A DNA stretch of 64,000 nucleotides, taken from positions 5,943,501 through 6,007,500 of the forward strand of contig NC_064043.1 in NCBI RefSeq assembly GCF_932526225.1, given 5' to 3'. Origin of the DNA: Nematostella vectensis (lineage: Eukaryota; Cnidaria; Anthozoa; Actiniaria; Edwardsiidae). The notes below the pieces were generated by a model. It was not told the DNA's origin and made no database searches. It saw only the letters and a list, made by a program, of their open reading frames with translations. The position numbers and the translations under genes were made by a program. Positions 22,001 to 30,843 of the stretch are shown piece by piece (the first letter of the stretch is position 1; each line of letters starts with the position of its first letter).

Positions 22001-22375
22001 ATACTAATATTTTCCCGGTTTGTCCTTTAGCTCATTTTCTCCGAGACGTACACTCAAGCCGAAGACCGCAACTGGCACCAGCGCCACTTCTGCTGCCTAG
22101 AGTGCGACCGTGATCTCGGTGGCCAGCTGTACGTGGCGAGAGGTGGGCAGCCTCACTGCCTTGAATGCTACGATAAGTACTACGCGAAACACTGCATGTC
22201 TTGCAAGAAGAACATCGCCGCCGATGCCAAGCGAATTGAGCACCAGGGTCAGTTCTGGCACGCTACCAGCGAGTGCTTCCACTGCGCGAAGTGCAATAAG
22301 GATATGCTAGGGAAACAGTTCCTTAAAACCAAGAACAACATCTTCTGTTCGGTGGATTGTGCGAAGAGCTATTAG
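13043..22375 (+). CDS. Testin (PET domain + three LIM domains)
   Basis: Six exons: 13043-13093, 15953-16038, 19092-19305, 20543-20782, 21369-21584, 22031-22375, all with GT-AG borders. They give 383 residues; human testin has 421. The N-terminal Cys-rich segment ([19 protein letters not shown]...[12 protein letters not shown]) matches the testin N-terminus. PET domain about residues 95-187 (WVPPGM at 108, ...YMESLPKE...YRRAQ...LPIHDHDP...LGVGD). Three LIM domains from residue 199 to the end, each with paired Cys/His zinc ligands. Testin is a focal-adhesion and actin-cytoskeleton adaptor. No CaaX box is present, which separates it from prickle. Exons 2-6 correspond one-to-one with prickle exons downstream. 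Confidence 0.95.
13985..14107. mobile_element. Truncated copy of TA-flanked MITE family
   Basis: Shares TATAAGAACG..TAATTTT, the GTTCTTATTTTTG block and the right end GTTCTTATAAAAAAA...GGAGTGTA with the fuller element at 54012-54352. Lies in TES intron 1. Confidence 0.6.
14623..14676 (+). CDS. Candidate alternative first exon of testin
   Basis: ATG at 14623, 18 codons ([18 protein letters not shown]), then donor GTAAAG in phase 0, the phase testin exon 2 requires. The coding region is hydrophilic and the region upstream is moderately GC-rich. No conservation data; could be chance. Confidence 0.35.
15953..16038 (+). CDS. Testin exon 2 (N-terminal Cys-rich segment)
   Basis: Acceptor CTCATTGCAG, donor GTAGGT. 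Encodes [10 protein letters not shown], two C-x2-C pairs and ...HFWR, ending in split phase (2 nt). Aligns with prickle exon 39213-39301. Confidence 0.92.
16057..17489. mobile_element. Non-autonomous TG...CA element with inverted subterminal tandem repeats, 5-bp TSD
   Basis: Ends TGTAGAGCCCACAAATGTAAT at the left and its reverse complement at the right, flanked by a direct CATGT (16052-16056 and 17490-17494). Inside the left end is an array of a ~22-bp unit (CACAAATGTAATAACAGTTAC, about 16061-16305). Inside the right end is a shorter, inverted array of the same unit (about 17378-17480). The interior (16306-17377) shows no transposase. The TG...CA ends and 5-bp duplication fit integrase-type elements (Ginger-like DNA transposons or LTR-type ends); class uncertain. 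It starts 18 bp after the testin exon 2 border. Confidence 0.85.
17524..18047. mobile_element. PIF/Harbinger-like MITE, TTA target duplication
   Basis: TIRs of about 37 bp (TGCACTAGTCAATTGAAACA... and its near-exact reverse complement ending TAGTGCA). Flanked by TTA at 17521-17523 and 18048-18050. A 3-bp TTA/TAA duplication is characteristic of PIF/Harbinger. 524 bp, no coding capacity. In TES intron 2. Confidence 0.8.
18051..19091 (+). other. Testin intron 2, remainder
   Basis: AT-rich, no exon-like frame; ends with the acceptor TTTTTTCATGTAG before exon 3. Confidence 0.6.
19092..19305 (+). CDS. Testin exon 3 (start of PET domain)
   Basis: Completes Arg of HFWR and encodes [18 protein letters not shown]..., then [16 protein letters not shown], the beginning of the PET domain. 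Donor GTAAGTATA, phase 0. A decayed duplicate of the exon end plus donor follows at 19382-19441. Confidence 0.95.
19382..19441 (+). repeat. Duplicate of testin exon 3 3' end and donor
   Basis: GGCATGAGCCAGGGTATT then GTAAGTATACTCCCC repeats the exon 3 end (19288-19345) 95 bp downstream with few changes. Using this second donor (19401) would add an in-frame TAA, so it is a likely decoy. Confidence 0.85.
20292..20427. repeat. 46-bp tandem repeat, three copies (testin intron 3)
   Basis: GTGATTTATTGCCCTGG[G/C]TGTGTTATTGTGAGTGGTAGGCAG repeated three times with almost no change. Confidence 0.95.
20543..20782 (+). CDS. Testin exon 4 (most of PET domain)
   Basis: Acceptor CATCTAG, donor GTAAGC, phase 0 at both ends. 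[35 protein letters not shown] and LGVGD are PET-domain hallmarks. Confidence 0.95.
20905..21150. repeat. Foldback element in testin intron 4
   Basis: TTCCTTGAGTAATATATAAC...AGTATTTTTTGGTA at 20918-20962 is matched by its imperfect reverse complement at 21094-21146, with a further partly matched inner stretch. It resembles a MITE remnant of about 250 bp. Confidence 0.7.
21369..21584 (+). CDS. Testin exon 5 (LIM1)
   Basis: Acceptor ATGTGCAG, donor GTGGGA (weak). Encodes [10 protein letters not shown]...[21 protein letters not shown]...[19 protein letters not shown], a full set of LIM1 zinc ligands. Same borders as prickle LIM1. Confidence 0.95.
21605..21965. repeat. Degenerate ~29-30 bp tandem repeat in testin intron 5
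   Basis: Around twelve imperfect copies built on GTGTCGTGATC[C/A]TATC followed by GTGTCGTGATCGTGTCC. GT-rich; purely intronic. Confidence 0.85.
22031..22375 (+). CDS. Testin exon 6 (LIM2, LIM3 and stop)
   Basis: Acceptor [34 protein letters not shown] begins LIM2; HCMSCKKNI...[14 protein letters not shown] is LIM3. Ends SVDCAKSY with TAG at 22373-22375, with no tail after LIM3, as in testin. Confidence 0.95.
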   Translation, partial: LIFSETYTQAEDRNWHQRHFCCLECDRDLGGQLYVARGGQPHCLECYDKYYAKHCMSCKKNIAADAKRIEHQGQFWHATSECFHCAKCNKDMLGKQFLKTKNNIFCSVDCAKSY

Positions 22376-23115
22376 TTGGAGTGATGGCTGGAGCCATACG
22401 AGGACTCGTTCGTTAGTAGAAAGATAGAATAATATATGGAGTTGTTTGTGTTAGTGTGCATGATGATCCGTGGAATATATCGCATTCTCTCACAGCCATC
22501 TCCCGTACCACCCCGATCGAGTACCCTGAATAACTGTATGCCTAGAACAAGCTTTAAGTTTTAGATGCATGGTCTTTACCCCCTCCTCCCCCCCCCCCAA
22601 GTGACTGACTAGTAAAGGTTAAAGCCGCTCCCAATCAATATCAACATACAGCCTTCATCAGCGTTTAAAAGGCGTCTGAAAACTACCATTATCCTTATTA
22701 TCGACCATATAAGTAGCGAACTTGTGTTGTAGTAAACAATGTCTGTGAAATGAGATCCATACCCTCAAGTTAATTTGTTGTAAGGGGTGGTTGCCCCAAA
22801 CGAATGCTAGAGCAGCGTGATTGAGCTATTTCTTGTAGTACTTTAATGTAGTCAGTTCTGCATAGACGTGTTTTGTCTTCTCAACAAGCATATATTCTTT
22901 AGTCAGCTTTCTCTTTGGAACAAGAAAGTATAAACTATGGATTGTTTTAAAACAAATGCATTTTATGGCTAGCGTTGCAAAGACTCCCCAGTGAAATCAA
23001 TTTGCAGTGCCCGCTATATATAGGTAGGATTTTACCTTATTTTAACATATCTCCTGTTTTATTTAAATAACATTTTAACGTTAAAGGTTTAAGGAATAAA
23101 CCAAGCTGAATGACG
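22376..23115 (+). other. Testin 3' UTR with poly(A) signal
   Basis: AATAAA at 23095-23100 is the first good hexamer found, giving a 3' UTR of about 740 nt; a poly-C run lies at 22588-22599. Confidence 0.5.
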
Positions 23116-23200
23116 TTTACTCCGAATTCTTTCATTGGGATTCCTGTGTCAAATTAAGAATCCATAAAACTAGTTCCCAGGGTCTCGGAGTGACAAACAA

Positions 23201-23241
23201 CATGGCGGTTCAGTTTCAGAAGTTTCTCATCTACACGGCTT
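23201..23241 (+). CDS. Candidate first exon of an unidentified gene
   Basis: AACATGGCGG start, then AVQFQKFLIYTA and donor GTAAGTTT in phase 1. A possible second exon near 23664-23742 (…TTCCAAG acceptor; SRISGFLEKMHIYSNNIRPIRLKLH-like frame; donor GTAAGTAC) keeps phase. Family not recognised and no further exons found. Confidence 0.3.
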
Positions 23242-23259
23242 GTAAGTTTTCAAGTTTAT

Positions 23260-24720
23260 TCAACCTTCTTGCTTTTCTCTCGTCGAAATAAGGCAAGTGA
23301 AGTTATGTTAATGAGGATATAAATGATAATCCGTAACAATCTCGCAAAAGATACCAGAACTTACCAGAACAGAGGTCTAAAACAAGTCGTCCTGTTTTCG
23401 CGTAAGCCGTCGCTAGGCCACTTCATCGGTGGACACGTATGCGGGCTCACAGAAACGAGCTTGTAATCGATCATAAGTGATCGTTTTTCGCGGTTGCTGT
23501 GTTGATGACGTTTAGATTTAAAAGAGAAAAAAAAAAAACAAGCACCCTCTTGACCCCCCCAAGGGCCATCCGTAAAACACATAGATTGCTGATTGTGTTT
23601 ATTTTTAAATAAGCACAACAAATTCTTGTTTTTAAAAATTCAAAGCATCCTTTCCTTCCAAGCTCGCATTAGTGGCTTTCTTGAGAAAATGCATATTTAC
23701 TCCAACAACATTCGTCCAATTCGCTTGAAACTACATGTAAGTACTGTAAGTATATATACTTTCATGTAAACCGAGTTTCTCATGAGTAATTTTTGTCAAC
23801 AAAAATACATAATTTTTACTCCAATTATTAAATAAATGATTTTAATTACATACAAAGGAAACCACGAATATCCGCATTATTTTTAATTAGATATCAATTA
23901 GGGGAATAAATCTCTAGGACTTTTCTTGGACGTGCTTGTCTTACTAAGGAAGCAGTTATTGACAAGCTAGTCTTTCTCATTTGTTCCCACGAGTCAAACC
24001 CTTTTACAAGTGGAAATGTTTGCTTTGGCTTTTGACTCTTTCATCAAACAAACTTGACACATCTACCTTGCCAACAATGCGCCCATTCACCTCTAAGGAC
24101 ATTCGAGATTTAATTAACAAGCCAACAAGACAAAGGGTACACTGACGTTTTTGTAAGCGCACAGCGGTTAGTTCCACACTAGTGGCTAATCTTACCAAGG
24201 TAATCCAGGTTTTGTTGTGAAAGTCAATGCAAATTGACAAGTTATCCTTCCAACTCCTCCCTTATGATTACAAGAGCGCACACAAGAACGCTGATAAGAA
24301 GTTAACAAGAGCTCTATGTAAAATCCCTCACTCGAGTAAGGAGACCCTCTTGACGCCTTCGTCGGTATTCATCACGCCTAAGAACTTATCGCACGTCAGG
24401 CTAGTGGAAAAAGCCGTAGTGCCCTAAAGTGACTTCCTGTTCGTTCATTAATTGTATAGCAATATGACATTGCTTGGATTTAAGCGGGCATTAATGGCCT
24501 CATCAGTAGTCAGTTAGTGATCACGCAGGGGGGTTATATTATGTAAATACAGTCTTACAGATCAGTATTACCAACTTGAACTCCGTGCGTTTATCCAGGT
24601 CGTCGCTGGCGCTCCCTTGCTCGTCTGTTTGTTGGCATGATCACTGGTGCTTGATTGGCTAGGTGAGGGAAGCAAAGGAATTAATGGGAAGATTCAGGGA
24701 TGGTATCAGTATAAACTAAA
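23260..24720. other. Spacer between testin and prickle, part 1
   Basis: Apart from the candidate exon near 23664-23742, only short frames without domains (for example 24227-24427). Confidence 0.5.
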
Positions 24721-24737
24721 GGTTTGAAAAACGAGTG

Positions 24738-24794
24738 ATGGATCTGGGGATGTTGCTACCCTTGCAGTTGCTGCGACAAGGAAGATACGACTGG
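24738..24794 (+). CDS. Candidate alternative first exon of prickle (A)
   Basis: ATG, 19 codons (MDLGMLLPLQLLRQGRYDW), then strong donor GTGAGTAC in phase 0, matching the phase-0 start of prickle exon 39213. Drosophila prickle is known to use alternative first exons; linkage here is inference. Confidence 0.35.
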
Positions 24795-25630
24795 GTGAGT
24801 ACAATCATCAGTCTTTCTTTCTAAACGGTTGAGGGCGATCAGGGATACTATTTTCACTAATTGCAACCTCGCTGCTATCAATAAATTTACTCTCGATAAC
24901 TCAAACTAAATCGGTGATAGTTCGAGTTCGCCGATGCGAGTTATAGAAGGTAGAAATATGTAGGATATAATTGAAGGGAATTAGAAAACAGCTCTTGTTA
25001 AAGGAAGTTCGAGTTATAGAGGTTTCTCGAAAGTTATCGGGAGTTGATTGATGCTTTATAATAATCGTGACAGTTCTCTATCACCATCACCTTTAGCGTG
25101 TACCAAGAGAGATGTACTAAGTAAAGGACATCTGTGAAGTGAAGTAAAATTCGTTTTTCTTTTAAAAGGGCGGTTAATTAGTTCTACCATCAATGTTTTG
25201 GATGTTTAGTGCATTTCTCCCTCATAAAAAAGAAATCACGATTGCTTTTATCGCCCTCACTATCGTGTGACTTATCCCTATAGAGTTTGAGATTGTTTTA
25301 CAGAGCCTTTTTTATCTTTTCAAAAGGCGGTTAATTAGTTATTATCAATGTTTTAGCAAGCTGTTTAGTAACTTAACATTTTTGTTAAGTTGCACTTGTC
25401 ACCATGGATTCGTGACCTTTCTTCTACTTCTATCATTAACTATTTAGGAAGTAAAGTAAATTTCCGAATTACTGTACATTTTTTTAAACTCTTCTTACAA
25501 ATCACCATACATTTTCTAAAAGTCTTAAGGCTCAAATGATTAATTTGTGACAATTCTTTTAAGAGGAAATAATTATTTTTAAATGGACTTATGCTTGCCT
25601 GGGTGCTAAACTCTGTTCATTAGTAGGAAA

Positions 25631-25921
25631 CTAAGCGAATCGTTTGAAAAGTGGGCGTTGGTTTAGGAGCCTCGTAACTGAGTGTTTTTTTTTTTTCGTG
25701 ATGAACATAATAAATGGTGTCATTATGGATGGGCGTTTTTGGTGATGCCGTTGAGATGCTCTCGAGCTTCGTGTGAATCCACAGTCTTTCAACATCACAT
25801 ATACACAAATACATAGCACTACAATGACTACTGCCGAGACAATGAGCGAGACAAAAAATAAGCACACACAAATCAATTCTATTACTGCAGTCAAAACGCA
25901 GCGGAAGAATTTAAAGCCCAT
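25631..25921 (-). CDS. Candidate small single-pass membrane protein
   Basis: 96 residues with one strong hydrophobic segment (ELICVCLFFVSLIVSAVVIV..., residues ~15-43) and a basic tail. In a second minus-strand frame (to 25620) the downstream half reads as a plausible polar tail (SISTASPKTPIHNDTIYYV...), so a frame slip is possible. No known family, no splice evidence; may be chance. Confidence 0.25.
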   Translation of the reverse strand: MGFKFFRCVLTAVIELICVCLFFVSLIVSAVVIVVLCICVYVMLKDCGFTRSSRASQRHHQKRPSIMTPFIMFITKKKKHSVTRLLNQRPLFKRFA

Positions 25922-27400
25922 TAAAGAAATGGTTTCTTAAAAAACACTATATGCTGACAACGGCGTTTAGGGAGAATTTATGTCCATTATCTCGTCAAAT
26001 ACAACTATTCGTTAACCAATCACCGCAGAGTTTACAAGAACGCCATATTGATGTCAACACTAAAATGGTTTACTTCCATTAGACCGACGGTGTATGAAAA
26101 CTATTCTCAAGACCCGGTGTCAACAAAAAAATTCTCAGACAAAATATCGACACTTAGATGGTTTGGATTTGATTGGTCGGGCGTACAGCATTCTTGCTTA
26201 TTAGAAAAACAGGGAAGTGCAGCACTTGAAGGGATTTTACAGCAATCGGAACTCCGATACAAGCAGATCATTTCGATAATAACCAATCAATAAAACCGCA
26301 CGCGACACATCAGTTTCTGGAGCATGGGGAAGTAAATCTCGTTTTTCTTAAAAAAATATAATCAGCACTAGTAATTTATCTAACGTCATTATTGGTTGCT
26401 TGCTGCCACAAACGGTATATGATTAATTTTTCGAGAAAACAGAAGAAATTATGTAGATGAGATTAGATAAAGAACTATAGGAACTATTATTTACAAGGCT
26501 CGCACGCAATGGTGGTTGTATAATCATGTCCAATATTTTTTAATTTTAAAAAATTTGCATCCTGTAAATACGGTACCTAAGTAGCTTCTAAGGAAAAGCA
26601 TTATAACACCAAAGTAGTTAGTAATTTGAGTCCTAAACGTGTTATGTAAGAACATTTAGCCCATAGGTAAGCGCTGAAAAAATACGAGCGGTCAAGCCTA
26701 AACTAAAAAAAGAGAGTGAAACACCTCATGGCTTTTGTTAAATAAGGCATGGTGCATAGCCTGCAGAAAAATACAAATAAAAAAAATACACGAATTGTTC
26801 GATATGGTATGCCTTGGCATTAGAATTTTCAAATATAGGCCTTATAAAATAACCATTGGCTTTCTGTTATTACAGCAAAACTAATAGATGATGTCCAAGA
26901 GGTTTTTAAGTATGCTGCTTCATTCACTCTCCACTGTTAGATCCCGCCTCTCCAATAGGACAAATTGGTATTCCCCTTGCACTGATTGCTTGTGTATCAC
27001 TTTGCCGAGCCAGGAAGGAAATCTCCATAAGAGTGATAAGAAATCAAGAGATGGGCCGATAGGTTATCATTTAAAATTTTTTTCTTGTAGCGATATGCGA
27101 CCTCCCAGGAAGCCATCTTAGAGCCGAAACATCTTGTTTGTGTCGTTCCTGTGTTTACTGTTGGTAATAATTTCGACCAATGCCGTTATCGTAATAATAG
27201 ATTTGAATGACGTATATACAGACGGTTTACTACTGGGGTAGCTCTTGGCAGTGCCGTAGTAACGTCGGGTCACGACATTTTTCTACGTTAATAACTTATG
27301 ACCGATGACTAACTTGGTATGGGGGGAGAGGTAGAGGGCAATGGTTTCCCCTGCTTCGGTAACAAATCTTAAAAACTGTCCTGTTGACATAAAGCAGGAC
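25922..27400. other. Spacer between testin and prickle, part 2
   Basis: AT-rich; open frames at 26048-26293 and 26888-27121 have no recognisable features. Confidence 0.5.
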
Positions 27401-27407
27401 CCCTCAA

Positions 27408-27582
27408 TAGGCCATTCAAGCTATAAGCATGCGCGCCCACTCACCATGGGAACGTACCCCAACTACCGGCATGCAGCGCGCGCTTCGTTTGATGTAAGCT
27501 TAAAAAAGCGCGCGCTGCATTCTGGTAGTTGAGGTAGGTTTCTATGAATATGCGCACGCAAAATTATAGCTGGAATGGCCTA
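27408..27582. mobile_element. Palindromic MITE, ~80-bp arms
   Basis: TAGGCCATTCAAGCTATA...AACTACCGGCATGCAGCGCGCGCTT pairs with its imperfect reverse complement ending ...CTGGAATGGCCTA, with a spacer of about 15 bp. The ends may be TA. The whole 175-bp element can form one hairpin. Confidence 0.85.
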
Positions 27583-28960
27583 TTCTTTATACTTTAAAGT
27601 TCTTAAAACGTTTCATTTATATCAATCTAGCCAAAACAAAGCATAGATAAACTTAAATATAAGATAAAATTCTGAAAAGGGAATTGAATTTGATTGAAAT
27701 TTGAATTTTCCACAGATCTTTGAAAATTTTCCTGGCCGCGCTAAAGGAGATTGAATCGAGTGAATAATTCCAAGTTTTGGCGGGAAAATCTGAAACAACT
27801 TATTTTCCTAAATCCGTTAAAATTCAGAGACGGCAATACCACAAAATATTGGCGAATTGTTTTCTATTGCAATGATACCCACAATGAAGCGAAAAATAAT
27901 TTAAAGTCGAGAATTGTATGCGAAAAAAGAAAATATCGTTTTGTTGTAGGTTTTAAAAACAGCGCGCGCTTATGAGAATGTCGCCATACTTGATTGCGAA
28001 TGCAATTCAAAGACTAAAAACTATCTGCTAAATTCTGCAGATTTGTTTCATGAAGTTAAATAATCATTTGACTACCAGGTTAAGATATAAAGATGACATT
28101 AAAAGTTGTAACCACACAACATTCTTCAGCAATAACTAAGAAGACATGAAGACGGGAACCGGTTAAGCGCGCGCATTATGTTTTCTCGTGTAATTTGGTT
28201 GACATCTCGATCTACGTCACACATGACTGGACCCGGGCCTTTCAGTTCACGGCCTTTTTTCCGAAGGTTGACCAAAATACCTCAATATTACAGATTTGAG
28301 CTATTCGCACGAACGCGTGTTTTATAGGGTCCATACGAACCACATACCATTTGGAAGATGAAAATATAAAGAATTGACAAAGTCTATCAACTCTGAAAGG
28401 TTATATAGACTTTAAAGGGTTTTTTTTTACATAACTGTTGCAACAATTAATGACTGCTCGTATATCTAGCTTTGACAGGTTTTTTTTTTTTTTTAATTAG
28501 CTAAAAAAGAACTGCTTTCCGCCTCCCGCTGGCAAGCATATATATATACTTTTACTCCAAGGCTGCGAGCCACTTGTGGGAAGTTCCACAGACAGATCTC
28601 GTTATATTTAGCATACAATGTCTCGGGCTCAGCAGGCGGTCCGCAATTTTAAATGTTATTACTCAGGAATTAAGCCGTGCCTAGAGCAATGGAGTTCTAA
28701 AAGTACTAAATCATGCCGTGTGACATTATTTGATGTCACAGGCTGTTCTATCTCTAGGTTGTCATAGCAACTGATGGTACACTTGATTATTGCGAGGGCC
28801 TATGGAATGTTTGATCGGGACACGCTTTCTAACCTTCCTTCCCTCGTGACAATCACTACATTTCTGTAGAGAAAAGAGTAAAGAGGAACAACATCAATAA
28901 CTTTTTGTTTGACTTTATCTGTGTTCCAAAAGCTTCTCCCCAAAATACGCCTTTTCCCAT
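27583..28960. other. Spacer between testin and prickle, part 3
   Basis: No gene recognised. Small GC-rich motifs (GCGCGCGC near 27961 and 28168) and a T run (28480-28494). Confidence 0.5.
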
Positions 28961-28969
28961 AGGACTCTA

Positions 28970-29790
28970 GGGTGGACAGTCTGATAATATTTTAATATTT
29001 TTATTTGGACCAGCCTTGATATTACGGTGTCGATGTAGAGATAATGTTATCAACTTAGTATTGTCTTAGGTAGCCTTGCTTGCTCTTGGGCTATCTACAC
29101 TCTACTCCCAAACATTCCCCCAAAGCACATTTTCCCTAATCATGACTTCTCAATACAGACAGTGAAGTGGACAGCCTTGATATGACTGTGCCGATACAGA
29201 TATGATATCGACTCGTTGCCTTGAGTAGCTATGCTAGATCTATGATCAGGGTTTAGGTCTGATCCCTTAAATTATTTCCCCAAAGCACTTTTTCCATAAT
29301 CATGACTACTCATTATAGACAGTCTCATATAATTTCAAGTGGACAGCATTTATATGACGGTATCTATTTATTTATCAGCTAGTGCCATGCTGGATCTCCG
29401 TGGATCTATGACATGGTCATGACTATCTGCTCCCTAAGCTTCTACCAGCAATCTTTCCACAGCATAGAGACTCCTGATGTGACGCGTATCGATATATTTA
29501 ACAGCGAGTGTCTTGGGTAACCATGCTTGTTCTCTGATCTTGATTATAAAGCATTCTTTCTCTAATGTACGTCTCACAGTATAGACATTCTCATAAGAAT
29601 TCAAATGAACAGCCTTGGTGTGTCGGCAACGATTTATTTATCAGCGAATGCATTGGATATCCATGAAAACTCTTTCACTCACCATGTCTCCTCAGTACAG
29701 ACCATCTAATTATGGTATCGATACAGATATATGGATAGCCATGCTGGATTTATGATTAGGGCTATCATATTCTATCCTAGAAGACCTCAA
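28970..29790. repeat. Old degenerate tandem repeat, ~160-180 bp period
   Basis: Recurring blocks in the same order: GACAGCCTTGATAT, a GGTATCGAT[A/T] motif, TAGCCATGCTGGAT, CCCCAAAGCA..TTTTCC, ATCATGACT.CTCA and ATAGACAGTCTCATA. CAGCCTTG-type anchors occur near 29011, 29171, 29344 and 29611, with partial copies between and after. Four to five diverged copies, non-coding. Confidence 0.75.
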
Positions 29791-29799
29791 GCAAGACAA

Positions 29800-30795
29800 A
29801 ATGACGACAACTTTCATTAAAACTCCTCCAAAGAACAAAACACTGAGAGGAAATTAAAACGCCAGTTTTTGTAAACAATTAACTTTATTTAGATATTTCA
29901 CCGTTTTAACAATCACTGTTTACCCAAAAACCACTCACCAAAAGATCAGTTTTAACGATGTTTGCCCTCGATTAGTCATTTCAATAATTGGAATGCTCGC
30001 TCCATTGTAGCATGCCTAGATTATGCCGTTGACCAAGCCCTGTTTTCTGTGTCTTTTGAAATAGGAGATTTAATTATAGATAAGTGCCTAGATTTCATGT
30101 CTTTTCGCATCAGGGCTGCGCGAAACACACTTTGAAGCCCCGTTTAGTGAACAAAGGACAAAGCTAGCACGAATTAGCTCAACGGGGGTGTTTTATCGAT
30201 AATTGCAACTTTTTGAAATGCGGACGAGGCGCCGGAGGGCTGTGAAACCGAGCGCGCGATTATTGTATGGTGCTTGGATCTAATTTTCCCTACTAGTCTT
30301 AATCCTACCGCACAATACTACGGTCATCCCAAACCGGAGCCGCGTTAATGGTGCTTTTACAAGGGTGTGTAGTACACCCACAAAGCGTTCACCTCTAAGA
30401 ACCTCAATATGCATTATTAATACACTACCAAACTAGACCGATAACGCTTTCGTTGACAATCACCTCGATCAGTGATGGCAGGGCTGGAGGCAGTACGCCG
30501 ACTGACAGTATACCAACAGTCATAACATTGGAGTATGGCTAGGCTAATAGCTCACGATAAGATAGTATGCGGTCTGTGTCATTAGCCTTCGACGAAGCAC
30601 GTCCAGGCAGGCTCCCGCTTTTTCTGTTTAGTCGCCAAGTTTCTGATTACCCAGTATAGAACTTCTCTGATTGGTCGAGGCGCACTTATAGCAAACAAAC
30701 GACGGAATAATGTGATCCGGTTTTCCTGTGGTCAGGAGTTGTTTCCGTAGGAGCGGTTCGTTTTGAGTCTGGGTGAGATCGGCGCGGGAGTCAGC
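29800..30795. other. Spacer between testin and prickle, part 4
   Basis: No gene recognised; the last 150 bp becomes GC-rich ahead of the candidate exon at 30796. Confidence 0.5.
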
Positions 30796-30843
30796 ATGCG
30801 TTTGAAGAGCTCCGAGTATTCCGCATGGCGGAGAGAGAAATTG
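30796..30843 (+). CDS. Candidate alternative first exon of prickle (B)
   Basis: ATG in a CpG-containing GC-rich context, 16 codons (MRLKSSEYSAWRREKL), donor GTGAGTTT, phase 0, compatible with prickle exon 39213. Confidence 0.35.
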
